DNA of 64,000 nt from Corallochytrium limacisporum (lineage: Eukaryota > Opisthokonta), in assembly GCA_002811645.1 (NCBI GenBank), contig PDIP01000021.1, positions 18,723 to 82,722 on the forward strand, read 5' to 3'. Positions 48,328 to 57,690 of this stretch are shown one piece after another. The translations under genes and the position numbers were made by a program. Within the stretch, counting starts at the first letter, position 1; each line of letters starts with the position of its first letter. The notes under the pieces are model-generated. The model was not told the DNA's origin. It saw only the letters and a list, made by a program, of their open reading frames with translations, and ran no database searches.

Positions 48328-50529
48328 TCAAAAGTCGATACGGCGGCCCTTGTTGCCAACCACAGGTTTCAGTGATACCTCTTTCGGTGTTTGTTTCTGA
48401 GTCCTCCGCGTTCGCCGCGTGGACGTTGTGGTCGTCGTAACTGTTGTTCTGCGTGACTTGTTGACCGTCAGGGGCTGAGATAGGTCAACGACTTCCATGT
48501 TCTGGCCATAATCATCTTCGCCATCGTTTTCCCGATGACGTCGACGTGAGGGTTGCTTGCGTGTAGTGGCCCGCTTCTTCAATGGCGGCACAGCGGGGTC
48601 CACATCATCATCACTGTTGCGTTCTCGTAGCGAACGGGTAGGGCGCGCAGCTGGTGGTGGAACTTGCTCTTCGTCGACATCCGAGGTCACATCAGGATTT
48701 TCAGGCGCTACCTCATCGTCACTGTTTGGGATGATGTGAGCATCGATCGACTGAGGCAATGGTCTCTTTCTCTGAATATTCTGTTTCTTGGCCGGTGGGG
48801 GTGAGATGTTCTCGCGGTCGTCTTCCTGACGTGCTTGATTGTGCCCGGATTCAGCGCTACCCTTCACCAGTTCCTGCGCCGCGGAGGTCACAGTGGTCTT
48901 AATCTCCTCTTCCATACTCAGACCACGCTCCTCAGTTCGCGACAAGAAGTCTTCCGTACAAATTTGGCGCATCTTCAGGGTGGTAAACTCGATGAGGCGA
49001 TTAATTGTGTCGCGTGAGTCCTTTTCCACATACTTGCGAATCGCATTCGATACCATAATTGGGTTGAGTGCCTTTGTCTTCGAGTTCACGACCAGCTCAT
49101 CGGCGAGTAATTCTTCGATTGAGCGCACTCTAAGGGGTCCAGCTTCAAGGTCCTTATCAACATCATCCACATCCGCTTGCCCGTTGGGTTTACGGCGGAC
49201 CTTTGTCAGCTGCCGGCGCATAGTGAAGCGAAGCATGTCTCGTGGATTCGCCACCTCGGAGTGGTAGCGGCCGCCGAAGCGCTGGACTTGAATGGGCTGG
49301 AAGGGTCTGCTGTACTCCACTTTAAGCAGGATCAGCGGCAGATGGAAAGGGATCTCGATTCCTTCTTGAGTCTGCATATCACCTTCTTCCCGTTCAACAC
49401 TGTCGATCATCTCATTGACTACATCCTTTAGGTAGTCTTCGATAGCCTTATTGGACTCCAAGTTCAATCCAACCACATCATTGATATAGAGTTCCTTGTA
49501 GACAAACGGACGTACAGTTGCCAGTCGCCTTGGACTAAGCTCGTAAATTGGTTTGTCAACATGGCGTGCTCGCTTAAAGATCTTGAGCATGCCTGCATGC
49601 TTCGGTTTGCTTTCAGCTGCAATCAAAGAAGTCGCCACCGTAGATCCTGGCTGCCACACATCAAAGAAACTTGGTCCTGGACCTTCCTCAACGGTGGATG
49701 TGAAAGATTCATGCTCATGACCCCATAGCACAAAGTCGATATCGTCCCATAAGAATTGTGTCGGGATGTAACTGGCCCATTTCTCATTCCGCTTTGTCTG
49801 TTTGTGGAAGTCAGGGTCATCAGGGTGGACACCGCCACCTCCTTTGTTTTCTCTGTTCTGATGAAAGACGAGAATTTTAAAGTACTTATCCTTCTCCGGA
49901 GGTGCCACCCATTCCACATCACCTTTAACAAACATACCGTAAAGCCGCTCATCTGGCATGGATCCTAGGCCATAGAGTGCAATGTGCACTCCATTCTTTT
50001 CCAGTAAGATCGGCCTCATTACAACTTTTCCGGTCTTCTCCTGTTTGCCGAAGTAATTGATGAGGCCTGCTCTGCTCAATACCTCCATACTATCGTAGTC
50101 GATACCCGGATCATCGTGATTTCCATGAATGCTAAATACAGGCATCATGATGTTGTGATCACCTGCCATCCAATTCAAATCCTTCGAACATGTGACCGCC
50201 CGCACATCAAAGCCCAGTGGTGTGGCTAAGAAGATATCGGAGTCACCGAGACACCAACTCTGCATCACACTCATAACATTTTGAAACGACTTTGTTGATG
50301 GCTTGTGATCATGGAAAAGATCACCGCCAAGCAGAACCATGTCAGCATTCTCATCAACTGCCCGCCGGAGGACCTCCTCATAGGTCATGATGGCATCGTT
50401 TTTCCGCACTGGATCATCCTCTTTGAAACCGATGTGGATGTCCGTGGCGATGAAGATCCGTATCACCTCATCGTCAATGGCCACCTGAGCAGTTCGGTGC
50501 TCAGGACGTTCGCCCTGTGAGGGACTCAT
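48328..50529 (-). CDS. MRE11: double-strand-break repair nuclease MRE11
   Basis: 733 residues. Phosphoesterase motifs are in order: IATDIHIGF (27-35, with Asp30 and His32), GGDLFHDHKPS (about 67-77), HGNHDDP and WGHEHES. The capping domain follows at about 310-420. The C-terminal 200 residues are acidic and basic, with a TVTTTTTSTRRTRRT stretch, as in the DNA-binding, phosphorylated tails of MRE11. With RAD50 and NBS1 it resects DNA ends and activates ATM/Tel1. Length is typical. A perfect E2F-type site lies about 215 bp upstream. Confidence 0.97.
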   Translation of the reverse strand: MSPSQGERPEHRTAQVAIDDEVIRIFIATDIHIGFKEDDPVRKNDAIMTYEEVLRRAVDENADMVLLGGDLFHDHKPSTKSFQNVMSVMQSWCLGDSDIFLATPLGFDVRAVTCSKDLNWMAGDHNIMMPVFSIHGNHDDPGIDYDSMEVLSRAGLINYFGKQEKTGKVVMRPILLEKNGVHIALYGLGSMPDERLYGMFVKGDVEWVAPPEKDKYFKILVFHQNRENKGGGGVHPDDPDFHKQTKRNEKWASYIPTQFLWDDIDFVLWGHEHESFTSTVEEGPGPSFFDVWQPGSTVATSLIAAESKPKHAGMLKIFKRARHVDKPIYELSPRRLATVRPFVYKELYINDVVGLNLESNKAIEDYLKDVVNEMIDSVEREEGDMQTQEGIEIPFHLPLILLKVEYSRPFQPIQVQRFGGRYHSEVANPRDMLRFTMRRQLTKVRRKPNGQADVDDVDKDLEAGPLRVRSIEELLADELVVNSKTKALNPIMVSNAIRKYVEKDSRDTINRLIEFTTLKMRQICTEDFLSRTEERGLSMEEEIKTTVTSAAQELVKGSAESGHNQARQEDDRENISPPPAKKQNIQRKRPLPQSIDAHIIPNSDDEVAPENPDVTSDVDEEQVPPPAARPTRSLRERNSDDDVDPAVPPLKKRATTRKQPSRRRHRENDGEDDYGQNMEVVDLSQPLTVNKSRRTTVTTTTTSTRRTRRTQKQTPKEVSLKPVVGNKGRRIDF

Positions 50530-51112
50530 CCTAGTGTTCAGCCAGTCTACAAACCATTCACATTTCCTTGATCCATGACCAAATCTTTATATCGCGTATT
50601 TGTAGTGCTACAGAACCTTCGGACCCGGGGAGAAATACAAACGGGTTTGGCCTGAGCTCGGAAATAGCCAGTGCCTCTCCGTTCAGTCCCTCATGAGCTC
50701 ACTTCAATCTCCCCTTGGGTAAAAGTGAGACCCATCAACAGCCTTTTGGCGCGAAAACGTTGGCTCCCTTGAAATGGGGGCCCACATTTTCCATCCAATG
50801 GGATTTTTTCCTTACCTTCACCGTCCCTACCCTTTCTCCAGAGGCCTTGAGACCCGAGTGGGTTTGCAGAGGCCAATGGTGCACCGAAGTTGGTCCGCGT
50901 CACAGATACGGGCGTGTTTCTCGTGGTTTAGTGACACCAATTCCTACTTATTGGCAGCGTTGGCAGTTGGCTATACGGATCTAAAGTATCAAAAGCACGT
51001 TCAACAGTTCAAGAAGCACAGTACACCTGGCGGACTAATAGTCATTGATGACAATTTGGTTTGATAGCAAGTGTTCAAGCAACAATGTGAAGTGACATAT
51101 ACTAGCTCTGTT
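50530..51112. other. divergent intergenic region, MRE11 / KIND protein
   Basis: 583 bp, carrying the E2F-type 14-mer at 50744-50757. The KIND gene frame is open up to a GTG at 51071, but that stretch is not accepted as coding. No other feature. Confidence 0.5.
50744..50757. promoter_or_regulatory. perfect E2F-type palindrome upstream of MRE11
   Basis: TTTTGGCGCGAAAA contains TTTGGCGCGAAA, a full TTTSGCGCSAAA match on both strands. It is 215 bp upstream of the MRE11 ATG and about 355 bp upstream of the divergent KIND gene, so it could serve both. Confidence 0.55.
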
Positions 51113-53134
51113 ATGGATATCAGTACCATGCCTTTCACGGACGTTACTGTGCGCTTACCGACGACAAATTCGTCGACAACGTCCAAGTTACCAACTCCTT
51201 CATCATACGCGCGAGCAAGCCCCGGTGGGAAAGCCGCCGCATCGGGGGAGGAATACTCAGTCTCGGATCTTTTGTCCTGTCTGAACACTGCTTTGCCAGA
51301 GAAAGAAATCTGGTCCTTGGCATGCTCCTGTCTGGAGCACATGAAGACGCAGGCCCTTGAGACCAAGAAAATGCACATATTCCTACCGGAGGCGACCATG
51401 CTGCGAAACGACGGTTCGGTGGTTGTGAGGGCACGAAAAGTAGAGGAACACAACGTTCTCTTCTTGGCGCCGGAAATTTCCAATTGTCCAGAGACAGAGG
51501 AGGAACTAGAAGCCTTCAATATTGAAGACTGCACTGACGGAATGATTCTATACTCGCTCGCAATATTGTTGTGGCACGCAGCAGACTACAACCTTCCGGA
51601 GGAGCAGGAGCCTCTCCTCTCGGAGGAATTGGAAGAATTCATCCAAATCATTTCCTCGGAACGGATGGATGACCGATACAGCTGTGAGGAAGCGCTGGAG
51701 GTGGCACTGGAGAATATGAATGCGTACGGTCAGCATCACCAAGTCATACAGGAACTGTACACAGAAGTGCAGCACGTAAAGAATGGAATTGGGAAGTTCA
51801 AGGGGGACGCTAGGTCACCCCTGATCATGCACACCGCCGGCATTGGGGAAGATTATGAGGCGACAGAGGAAAGTAACAGAGTCAAGATTTGGAACCAATT
51901 GATCATGGAGGCAGTGGAGGCAAGGCCAAGCCTCAAGCGAATTGACCCCATGGACCGACCGGCGGCACTGGCCAGGGACCTGACACCGATGGAGAAACTA
52001 CTCGCAGAGATTCGGATGGCACCCAAGCTTCGCAGAGTATACCACTCGTGCCAGGATATTAGTGACTCTGGAAGGGAAATTCTGCATAGCCGCAGAACGG
52101 ACATTGGTTTTGAGCATGCAATGGCCATGCTGGACAAGATGATTCTGTCCGCAGAGCAGGGCTCCAGTAGTTTAGACATTGCTGGAAGACTGGAATCGCC
52201 TGTGAGCGTGGATGGGCTTCACACGGCACCTTCCGTCCAGACTAAATTGGGTTCGACCATGAATATGTTGGATGTGAGAGATGGTTCTGGCGCAGACATG
52301 GTTGTAATTGGCAGTGGCAAAGTGGCGAGCAATTATGCAGAGCTCGAGAAAATAAGACAACGGTTACAACAGCTCTATCACGCGTACAATCGAACTAAGC
52401 GGAAGTTGCGCTTGCAAATTGAGGCGTCCACCAAGCAGCAGGAATTCTACAACAAGCAGTTCAACAATTTCCGAGAGAAGGCGTCTCAGGTACGCGGCAA
52501 CTATCGGGATATTATTGATGTTTACAGCGCCAATGAGAAACGTTGGCTGAAAGAGAAGGAGTCCATGGATGCTGAGATGAGTGCTCTGAATCTTCGCATT
52601 TTTGAGTACAAACGGAACATTGCCGAGCTACACACAGAGAACAAACAGTATGCCAAGCGGAATGCAGAGCTGACGGAAGACATGAAAATCGCGGAGCAAA
52701 TTCGCGATCGTACTGTAGCCATGCTCAAGCAGTACCTGTCACGTAGGGAGAACAACCGGCGCTCCTGGATCCAGCAGCTAAAGACGGTAGATACTGAGAT
52801 CAGCAATTTGCCGATGTTGGCCGCGCAGCATCCGGATAGCAGATCCAGCTCTATGTCCCGGGAGGCCGAACAGAGTGCACTGCTGCGGATGGAAGGTGAT
52901 CTGAAGGTCTTAGTCCATACTATCCACCAGGAACGGGCGCAGGCAACCGATTTCAAGGAAAGAGTCCGCCAGGCCGTGGCGCAACAGCAGACTGAATGGG
53001 ACAGGGCCGTGAGCAACCTGGAACACGAACTCCAGGTCGTCACCAGAGAGCGACAGCAGTACCGAGAACTGTACCGAGAGGCACTGCGTCGGATCGGCGA
53101 GTCGCCTACTCGAACAGTGGAAATGGCATGGTAG
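51113..53134 (+). CDS. KIND-domain coiled-coil protein, Spire-like
   Basis: 673 residues from the ATG at 51113; the frame is open to a GTG at 51071, which is not a plausible eukaryotic start. A KIND domain (about 48-210) begins YSVSDLLSCLNTALPEKEIW and ends with an LEEFIQIISSERM helix, as in Spire. Two WH2-like segments follow, KIWNQLIMEAVEARPSLKRI and MEKLLAEIRMAPKLRRV, matching the LMxEIRxGxxLxxV pattern of Spire actin-binding repeats. From about 420 to the end runs a long coiled coil instead of Spire's membrane-binding FYVE-like module. It may nucleate or bundle actin, perhaps partnering a formin. The WH2 calls are moderate. Confidence 0.65.
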   Translation: MDISTMPFTDVTVRLPTTNSSTTSKLPTPSSYARASPGGKAAASGEEYSVSDLLSCLNTALPEKEIWSLACSCLEHMKTQALETKKMHIFLPEATMLRNDGSVVVRARKVEEHNVLFLAPEISNCPETEEELEAFNIEDCTDGMILYSLAILLWHAADYNLPEEQEPLLSEELEEFIQIISSERMDDRYSCEEALEVALENMNAYGQHHQVIQELYTEVQHVKNGIGKFKGDARSPLIMHTAGIGEDYEATEESNRVKIWNQLIMEAVEARPSLKRIDPMDRPAALARDLTPMEKLLAEIRMAPKLRRVYHSCQDISDSGREILHSRRTDIGFEHAMAMLDKMILSAEQGSSSLDIAGRLESPVSVDGLHTAPSVQTKLGSTMNMLDVRDGSGADMVVIGSGKVASNYAELEKIRQRLQQLYHAYNRTKRKLRLQIEASTKQQEFYNKQFNNFREKASQVRGNYRDIIDVYSANEKRWLKEKESMDAEMSALNLRIFEYKRNIAELHTENKQYAKRNAELTEDMKIAEQIRDRTVAMLKQYLSRRENNRRSWIQQLKTVDTEISNLPMLAAQHPDSRSSSMSREAEQSALLRMEGDLKVLVHTIHQERAQATDFKERVRQAVAQQQTEWDRAVSNLEHELQVVTRERQQYRELYREALRRIGESPTRTVEMAW

Positions 53135-53177
53135 ATACGCTTGTATAGTCGATAAAGGAAATTGTATCCATCAGGAA

Positions 53178-54107
53178 TCATTTGAGTGTTGCCATAAAGC
53201 CAAACCATGGCAACTGATATGTCAGACTGCCGCCGTCTGCAGTTGCTAAAGGCATGAAGGTGTCTTCTATATCTTTCAGTACCTGCTCTCCAACTTCACT
53301 TCCGCGATCCTGGCACAGTTGGTTCCAGGCGCTCCATGTGCGAACCAGCTGGGCAGCTTCGTGCGCTTTGTAGGAGCCAGGAAGCTGAAAACCAAACCTT
53401 TCGATGCGAGTGAACTTATCCTCAGGCGGCATGGGGATGGTAGCATACAGATCATCCAGGAACGATACGACATCGACCCAGTAAGGCCCCACAATCTCCC
53501 GATACAGATGATTGAAGTATTCCGCTGCCTTTGGATTATCGAATCGTGGGTAGGAGTACCCAATAGCACAGAAGATCCCACTGCCAGGCTTCAAAACTCT
53601 GCTCGCTCGTTCGTAGAACTGACTGTGATTGAAGTAATGGAAGGCTTCGGTCACGGTAAGGAAATCCACGGACTGGTGTTCAAAATCCTCGAGGTCTGCA
53701 TCTGACTTACAATCGTAAACGATGTTCTGCTTCAGTCGTTGCTCCGTCTCCCGAGCCTTTTCGATCTGTGTCTGTGCAATGTCCCAGCCCAAAGTGCGCG
53801 AATAAAAGTCCGCAAAAATCCGAGTGGACTGTCCGGTACCACAACCCAGATCAATCGCAAGTTCTTTTCTATGATTGGGAGTGTTGTCTACATACTGTTT
53901 GATCTGGTCCAGACACTGTTCAGGTAGGCATAAGCGGTACTTCTCGTATACATGAGAATGGTCCTTGCCGTGAAAGAGATGAGCGTAGCTGTTGCGGTCA
54001 CCGGCGCTCTGGGACATTTCGGCGACGATCCGTTTCAGACCTTGTCCTCGTCTTCTACTAACTAATGAGACATAGGCGACCTGTGCACGCACGGCCCTCA
54101 TAGTCAT
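53178..54107 (-). CDS. class I SAM-dependent methyltransferase (type 11)
   Basis: 309 residues. The SAM-binding motif I, ELAIDLGCGTGQS, is near residues 81-93, and an acidic motif II (LGWDIAQTQIEKA) follows. DFLTVTEAFHYFNH and the RVLKPGSGIF loop are typical of methyltransferase 11 proteins such as trans-aconitate methyltransferase (Tmt1/YHR209W group). The first 30 residues are Arg-rich and lack acidic residues before Met31, so the longer form could be mitochondrial and the shorter form, starting at 54017, cytosolic. Substrate unknown. Gap to the convergent KIND gene is only 43 bp. Confidence 0.88.
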   Translation of the reverse strand: MTMRAVRAQVAYVSLVSRRRGQGLKRIVAEMSQSAGDRNSYAHLFHGKDHSHVYEKYRLCLPEQCLDQIKQYVDNTPNHRKELAIDLGCGTGQSTRIFADFYSRTLGWDIAQTQIEKARETEQRLKQNIVYDCKSDADLEDFEHQSVDFLTVTEAFHYFNHSQFYERASRVLKPGSGIFCAIGYSYPRFDNPKAAEYFNHLYREIVGPYWVDVVSFLDDLYATIPMPPEDKFTRIERFGFQLPGSYKAHEAAQLVRTWSAWNQLCQDRGSEVGEQVLKDIEDTFMPLATADGGSLTYQLPWFGFMATLK

Positions 54108-54676
54108 TCCTCTAGTAATCCTCTCCCTAACAGTTATCGGGCCAGATGGTGCTCTTGTCCATAACTACCCGAACTTTACACAGTTTGGGGAATGCACAAT
54201 CATTTTCATCGCCATCTACATCATGCGTCATTCGAACGCACCCAGGCCGGGTTCCCACCCGGAAGTGTGCCGGTTCTCCTAAATCCGTTCCTCCCGATCC
54301 TTCTTCGCTCCCTTGACACCCGCCGTCTCTTCCTGGACCTATCCAGACTCACCCCTCCTCTCGTATCCCGGTGAAAATCGGGGAGGGAACTCGTCTCGTG
54401 ACACTGATGCGCTTTGAGGTGCTTCACAATGATTTCAATGCGCTGTCCATTCAATGGCTGTACTGCAGCCGGAATCACCTGGACTCTGGAAACCTCATGG
54501 TATCTTGACATCTACGGGACTGCGCACGACTTTGATTTCACTTATTTAAGATCAAAATATTAATGGCGCTGTTTTGTGTACTCAGTGCTCTCTTCGTTGA
54601 AGGCATCCGGGGCATGTTAATACTATACCATGTAGCAAAGATTACTATACAATAAAATGGCATAGAGATAGACACA
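54108..54676. other. divergent intergenic region, methyltransferase / C53
   Basis: 569 bp. A 96-codon minus-strand frame (54221-54511) begins MSRYHEVSRVQVIPAAVQPL; it could be a small gene but matches nothing I know and turns Arg-rich. Listed as unproven. Confidence 0.35.
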
Positions 54677-56125
54677 ATGGCTTTGACTTCAGTCACGGTT
54701 AAATTAAAAGAAGTCCCACAATGGCTAGCAGACCGAAACTTAACAACAAAGACAGTCATGAAACTCGTGGATGATCTGCAAACTAAGTTCCGCAATCAAC
54801 ACTCACAAGGTCTATTTGCAGATTTCGTGACACCGGTGGATGATTTTTTGGGCGATTCGCCATACCTCCTAGCTATTTCATTGTTGCAACGGGGATTGGC
54901 AGTACGTGACAATAGCAAGACACTGCTTGGCTGGTACAAGGACCCTGAACTGGCCGTGCTTCAGGACATTGTTTACCAGTACGAACGCAAGGGTATTGCT
55001 TTGGCGGAGCTAACACAGATGCTCATTGACGGGCATGAGAACCTAAGACCGGGCATCCTCAGAAACATTGAAAGGGAGAATGGCAAGGTAAATGGATCGG
55101 AACGGACCATTTCAGATGCATCCCAAGCATGCACATATCACATTGCGAAACTGGGGAAAGAACTCAGCGCCTTAGGTGTGCAGACTGATCTTAAGGCTCC
55201 TGGCGACGTCTTCAATATGAGCATGGAAGAGTGCTTGGACAAAATTGTACAAGAATCACCAAACTTAGCTGCAGATCTGCTTGCAAATCTGCGCAGGATT
55301 GTTGATAGTGGAGCCGTACAGTTCTATGTGGACTTTTGCCGCCAGCGGGGCCTTACAGATCCCAAACTAGCGGACGTGGACATATTCCAATCTGAGTTAT
55401 CCTATACACCGGATGAATTCCGTACCGATCTATCGAAGGCGTTATCGAGTGATCTAGACCAGACATCAAAAGCCATGGCTGATGTGGACTATGGCGGTGC
55501 CACCGCTGTTCATCATGACGACAACGACAGCATCGATTGGGGCGACTTCAATGTTGATGCACAAGAACAGGCGAATATTGAAGTATCGATTGTTGAAAGT
55601 ACGGGACACTACGCAGCTACAAATGCCATCCTTGCAAAGTATAAGTTTGATGATGGCAGTCGTGAACGATATCTTAACCACTGCTACGAACTGCGCAGCT
55701 TCCTGCTGACTCTGCTCCACCAGATCACACAAGCAGATATGATCACTTCCGTGATGATTTCTGAAATGCCAGCCCATCTCAAACCTTGGCTTAAACCCAG
55801 TGCTCTAAGGGAGGTCATGGCACTCATCGCTACCGCGGTAGACCGACTACAGGACCCTGCAACACAGCAGCGGTTGCGTCTCTTGGAATCGGAAGCGGTC
55901 TGGGGTTCAATCCGGGAGCAGCTCGAGGACCTCGGTTCGGCAGTACTCCGGAGTCACCGCCGGCGCGAGGAGGGTGTGCTTACCCGCAACAGGGCCCGAG
56001 ATCAATTGGACCATCTTGCTGAAGATCTCAAACACCTTGATATGCTCTTGGATCGCTTCCGCAGTCGGCTGCAAATGATGCTGTGCGACAAGTGCAAAGT
56101 CGTGGAGGTGCGGATTGTCGCCTAG
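54677..56125 (+). CDS. CDK5RAP3: CDK5RAP3/C53, UFMylation and ER-phagy factor
   Basis: 482 residues. The DWLADRN-type N-terminal helical region (here VPQWLADRNLTTK) and the C-terminal helical region align with C53. Between them, at about residues 286-290, lies IDWGD, the shuffled ATG8-interacting motif that lets C53 bind UFM1 or ATG8; animals and plants usually carry several copies and only one is visible here. C53 forms the UFM1 E3 complex with UFL1 and UFBP1, modifies ribosome-associated uL24 and triggers ER-phagy. Its presence implies a working UFM1 pathway. Length matches the family. Confidence 0.9.
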   Translation: MALTSVTVKLKEVPQWLADRNLTTKTVMKLVDDLQTKFRNQHSQGLFADFVTPVDDFLGDSPYLLAISLLQRGLAVRDNSKTLLGWYKDPELAVLQDIVYQYERKGIALAELTQMLIDGHENLRPGILRNIERENGKVNGSERTISDASQACTYHIAKLGKELSALGVQTDLKAPGDVFNMSMEECLDKIVQESPNLAADLLANLRRIVDSGAVQFYVDFCRQRGLTDPKLADVDIFQSELSYTPDEFRTDLSKALSSDLDQTSKAMADVDYGGATAVHHDDNDSIDWGDFNVDAQEQANIEVSIVESTGHYAATNAILAKYKFDDGSRERYLNHCYELRSFLLTLLHQITQADMITSVMISEMPAHLKPWLKPSALREVMALIATAVDRLQDPATQQRLRLLESEAVWGSIREQLEDLGSAVLRSHRRREEGVLTRNRARDQLDHLAEDLKHLDMLLDRFRSRLQMMLCDKCKVVEVRIVA

Positions 56126-56264
56126 CGAAAATGAGCCGGGGCCTATTTCCCCTCCCTCCTTTGAATCGGGAAAGAAGGCAGGGTCTCATCATCAGCTGCA
56201 GGGTCTCACTGGTACTACAGGAAGACACCTGCTGAGACCATGAGATCGAGTTCTCACCGACATC

Positions 56265-57212
56265 ATGGTCGAACGAATTTTAATCTTTGCATGTGAAGCA
56301 TTTGGAACAAAAACGATGGGACAGGAGACCACATGTGAATCCGGACAAAATCAGGTCCCGCTGGTTCAGAATGATCGACTGTCGGATTGTGCGAAGAAGA
56401 TCATGAATCTACTGAGTGAGGATGGCGACATGTGTTTGACTTATCAGAAGATATGTGAGTACTTTGACAAGAAGACGTCTACCAAAACGATATCTGAGCC
56501 ACTGCTTATTGCAATCACGGGGCTGCACATAAGCCTCTGTGCAGACTCCTGCAAGGAATACGATAAGCTGGTGGACGAGATAACGTCCCTGTACGGTGCT
56601 ATATTCCAGATGGAAACTGACTTTGGGGATTTAAACGAAGAGAATAAGCGTCTTCGTTGGCGATTACACAAGACCATTGAAGATGTAGGCCGTGAGAGTG
56701 AGTCTTTGGAAAGGCATGAATCCTTGCTCCGACAGTATGAGGCTGAAGCTATAGTAGCGAAAGAGACCGTGGTCTCAGTCTCTGAGGAACGCCGAAGAAC
56801 TGTGGACTCGTTGAAGCTGAGCCACGCCCATGAGGTGACAACTCTGCAGACAAAACATCAACACACCATCACAGAGCTTCAGATGGCCTTTGCAAGCAAG
56901 GAGGATGATCTTACATGTCAGATTTCGTCCTTGAAGGAGACGTTGGCGCAAGTGGAGGAAGCCCACACACTTGAACTAATGAAGTTGCGTCTGCAGCGTG
57001 AGGAAGCCCAGATTAGCCAAGTTCCCGTGCTGCACACCATGAATTGTGCCACTGCTGAATCATCCCCAATTCTCGACCAGCAGTATTGGCAGGAACAATT
57101 CCGAAAGACCATTCACAAGAAGGACGAAGAGATCCGGCAGTTGAAACATGAACGGGAACAGCTCCTCAATGATATTGCACGATCCAAGAGCACGAAACGT
57201 CGTCGGTGCTAA
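56265..57212 (+). CDS. coiled-coil protein of unknown function
   Basis: 315 residues. The N-terminal 110 residues are partly hydrophobic, with a helical ITGLHISLCADSCKEYDKLVDEI region. From about 125 to 310 there is a nearly continuous coiled coil rich in Glu, Lys, Leu and Gln, ending in a basic KSTKRRRC tail that could be a nuclear signal or DNA contact. I recognise no family. It could be a kinetochore, centrosome or golgin-like component, but nothing in the sequence decides this. Same strand as C53, 139 bp downstream. Confidence 0.7.
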   Translation: MVERILIFACEAFGTKTMGQETTCESGQNQVPLVQNDRLSDCAKKIMNLLSEDGDMCLTYQKICEYFDKKTSTKTISEPLLIAITGLHISLCADSCKEYDKLVDEITSLYGAIFQMETDFGDLNEENKRLRWRLHKTIEDVGRESESLERHESLLRQYEAEAIVAKETVVSVSEERRRTVDSLKLSHAHEVTTLQTKHQHTITELQMAFASKEDDLTCQISSLKETLAQVEEAHTLELMKLRLQREEAQISQVPVLHTMNCATAESSPILDQQYWQEQFRKTIHKKDEEIRQLKHEREQLLNDIARSKSTKRRRC

Positions 57213-57238
57213 AGACATATTTGTATTATGCAGAACAC

Positions 57239-57254
57239 AGAGAGAGAGAGAGAG
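57239..57254. repeat. (AG)8 microsatellite
   Basis: Eight AG units directly after the coiled-coil gene. Confidence 0.9.
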
Positions 57255-57374
57255 TTTTATGGTAAAAGCGTTCAGAATGAGATCATGGGACAAAATTCAC
57301 ACGGGTTCGTATGTAACTGCTCCCCATTCTCTTCCTCCGCGCCATGCTTCCAACCAAATTGTTGTCTTTTACTC

Positions 57375-57690
57375 ACTGGTGCAGGGATTCGGTCATACTG
57401 GGTTCCTCTCTAAGCGGTCGATAACTCTGGTCATACTTAGGATGGCGTTTTTGCATAGTCCATGTTTACGAAAGGATCCGTACAAATGATATTTGTCCCG
57501 ATCCGCATTGACAGCTTGGAAACTTTGGGCTGCTTTATGCCATCAAATGCCCGTGGTGTTGCTTTCGTTTCAGAATGGACCAATTTGGATAAGTCAGCTA
57601 ATTGAAATACAACACTCTTGAGATAGATGATGACCCGGTCTTGCTGGCCACGGGCGTAAAGCAATCTGACACGTGAGTAACTGTATCACG
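57375..57690 (-). pseudogene. possible decayed Pcl/Pho80-type cyclin
   Basis: On the minus strand, a 75-codon frame ending at 57437 reads IIYLKSVVFQLADLSKLVHS and then AFDGIKQPKVSKLSMRI with a Cys and FV following at cyclin-like spacing. After a stop, IDRLERNP and then MTESLHQ appear in two different frames; together they resemble the YIDRLxxRNP...TSLNxHR segment of Pcl/P-type cyclins. At least two frame breaks and two stops intervene. The likeness is by motif only and parts may be coincidental. A short intron could explain one break but not both. Confidence 0.35.

Noticed and set aside
51071-51112. upstream GTG start for the KIND gene
   Set aside because: Eukaryotic genes start at ATG and the next ATG (51113) precedes all conserved sequence.
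54221-54511. 96-codon minus-strand frame starting MSRYHEVSRV
   Set aside because: The first 40 residues look protein-like, but the rest is Arg-rich and no family matches; kept only as a note.
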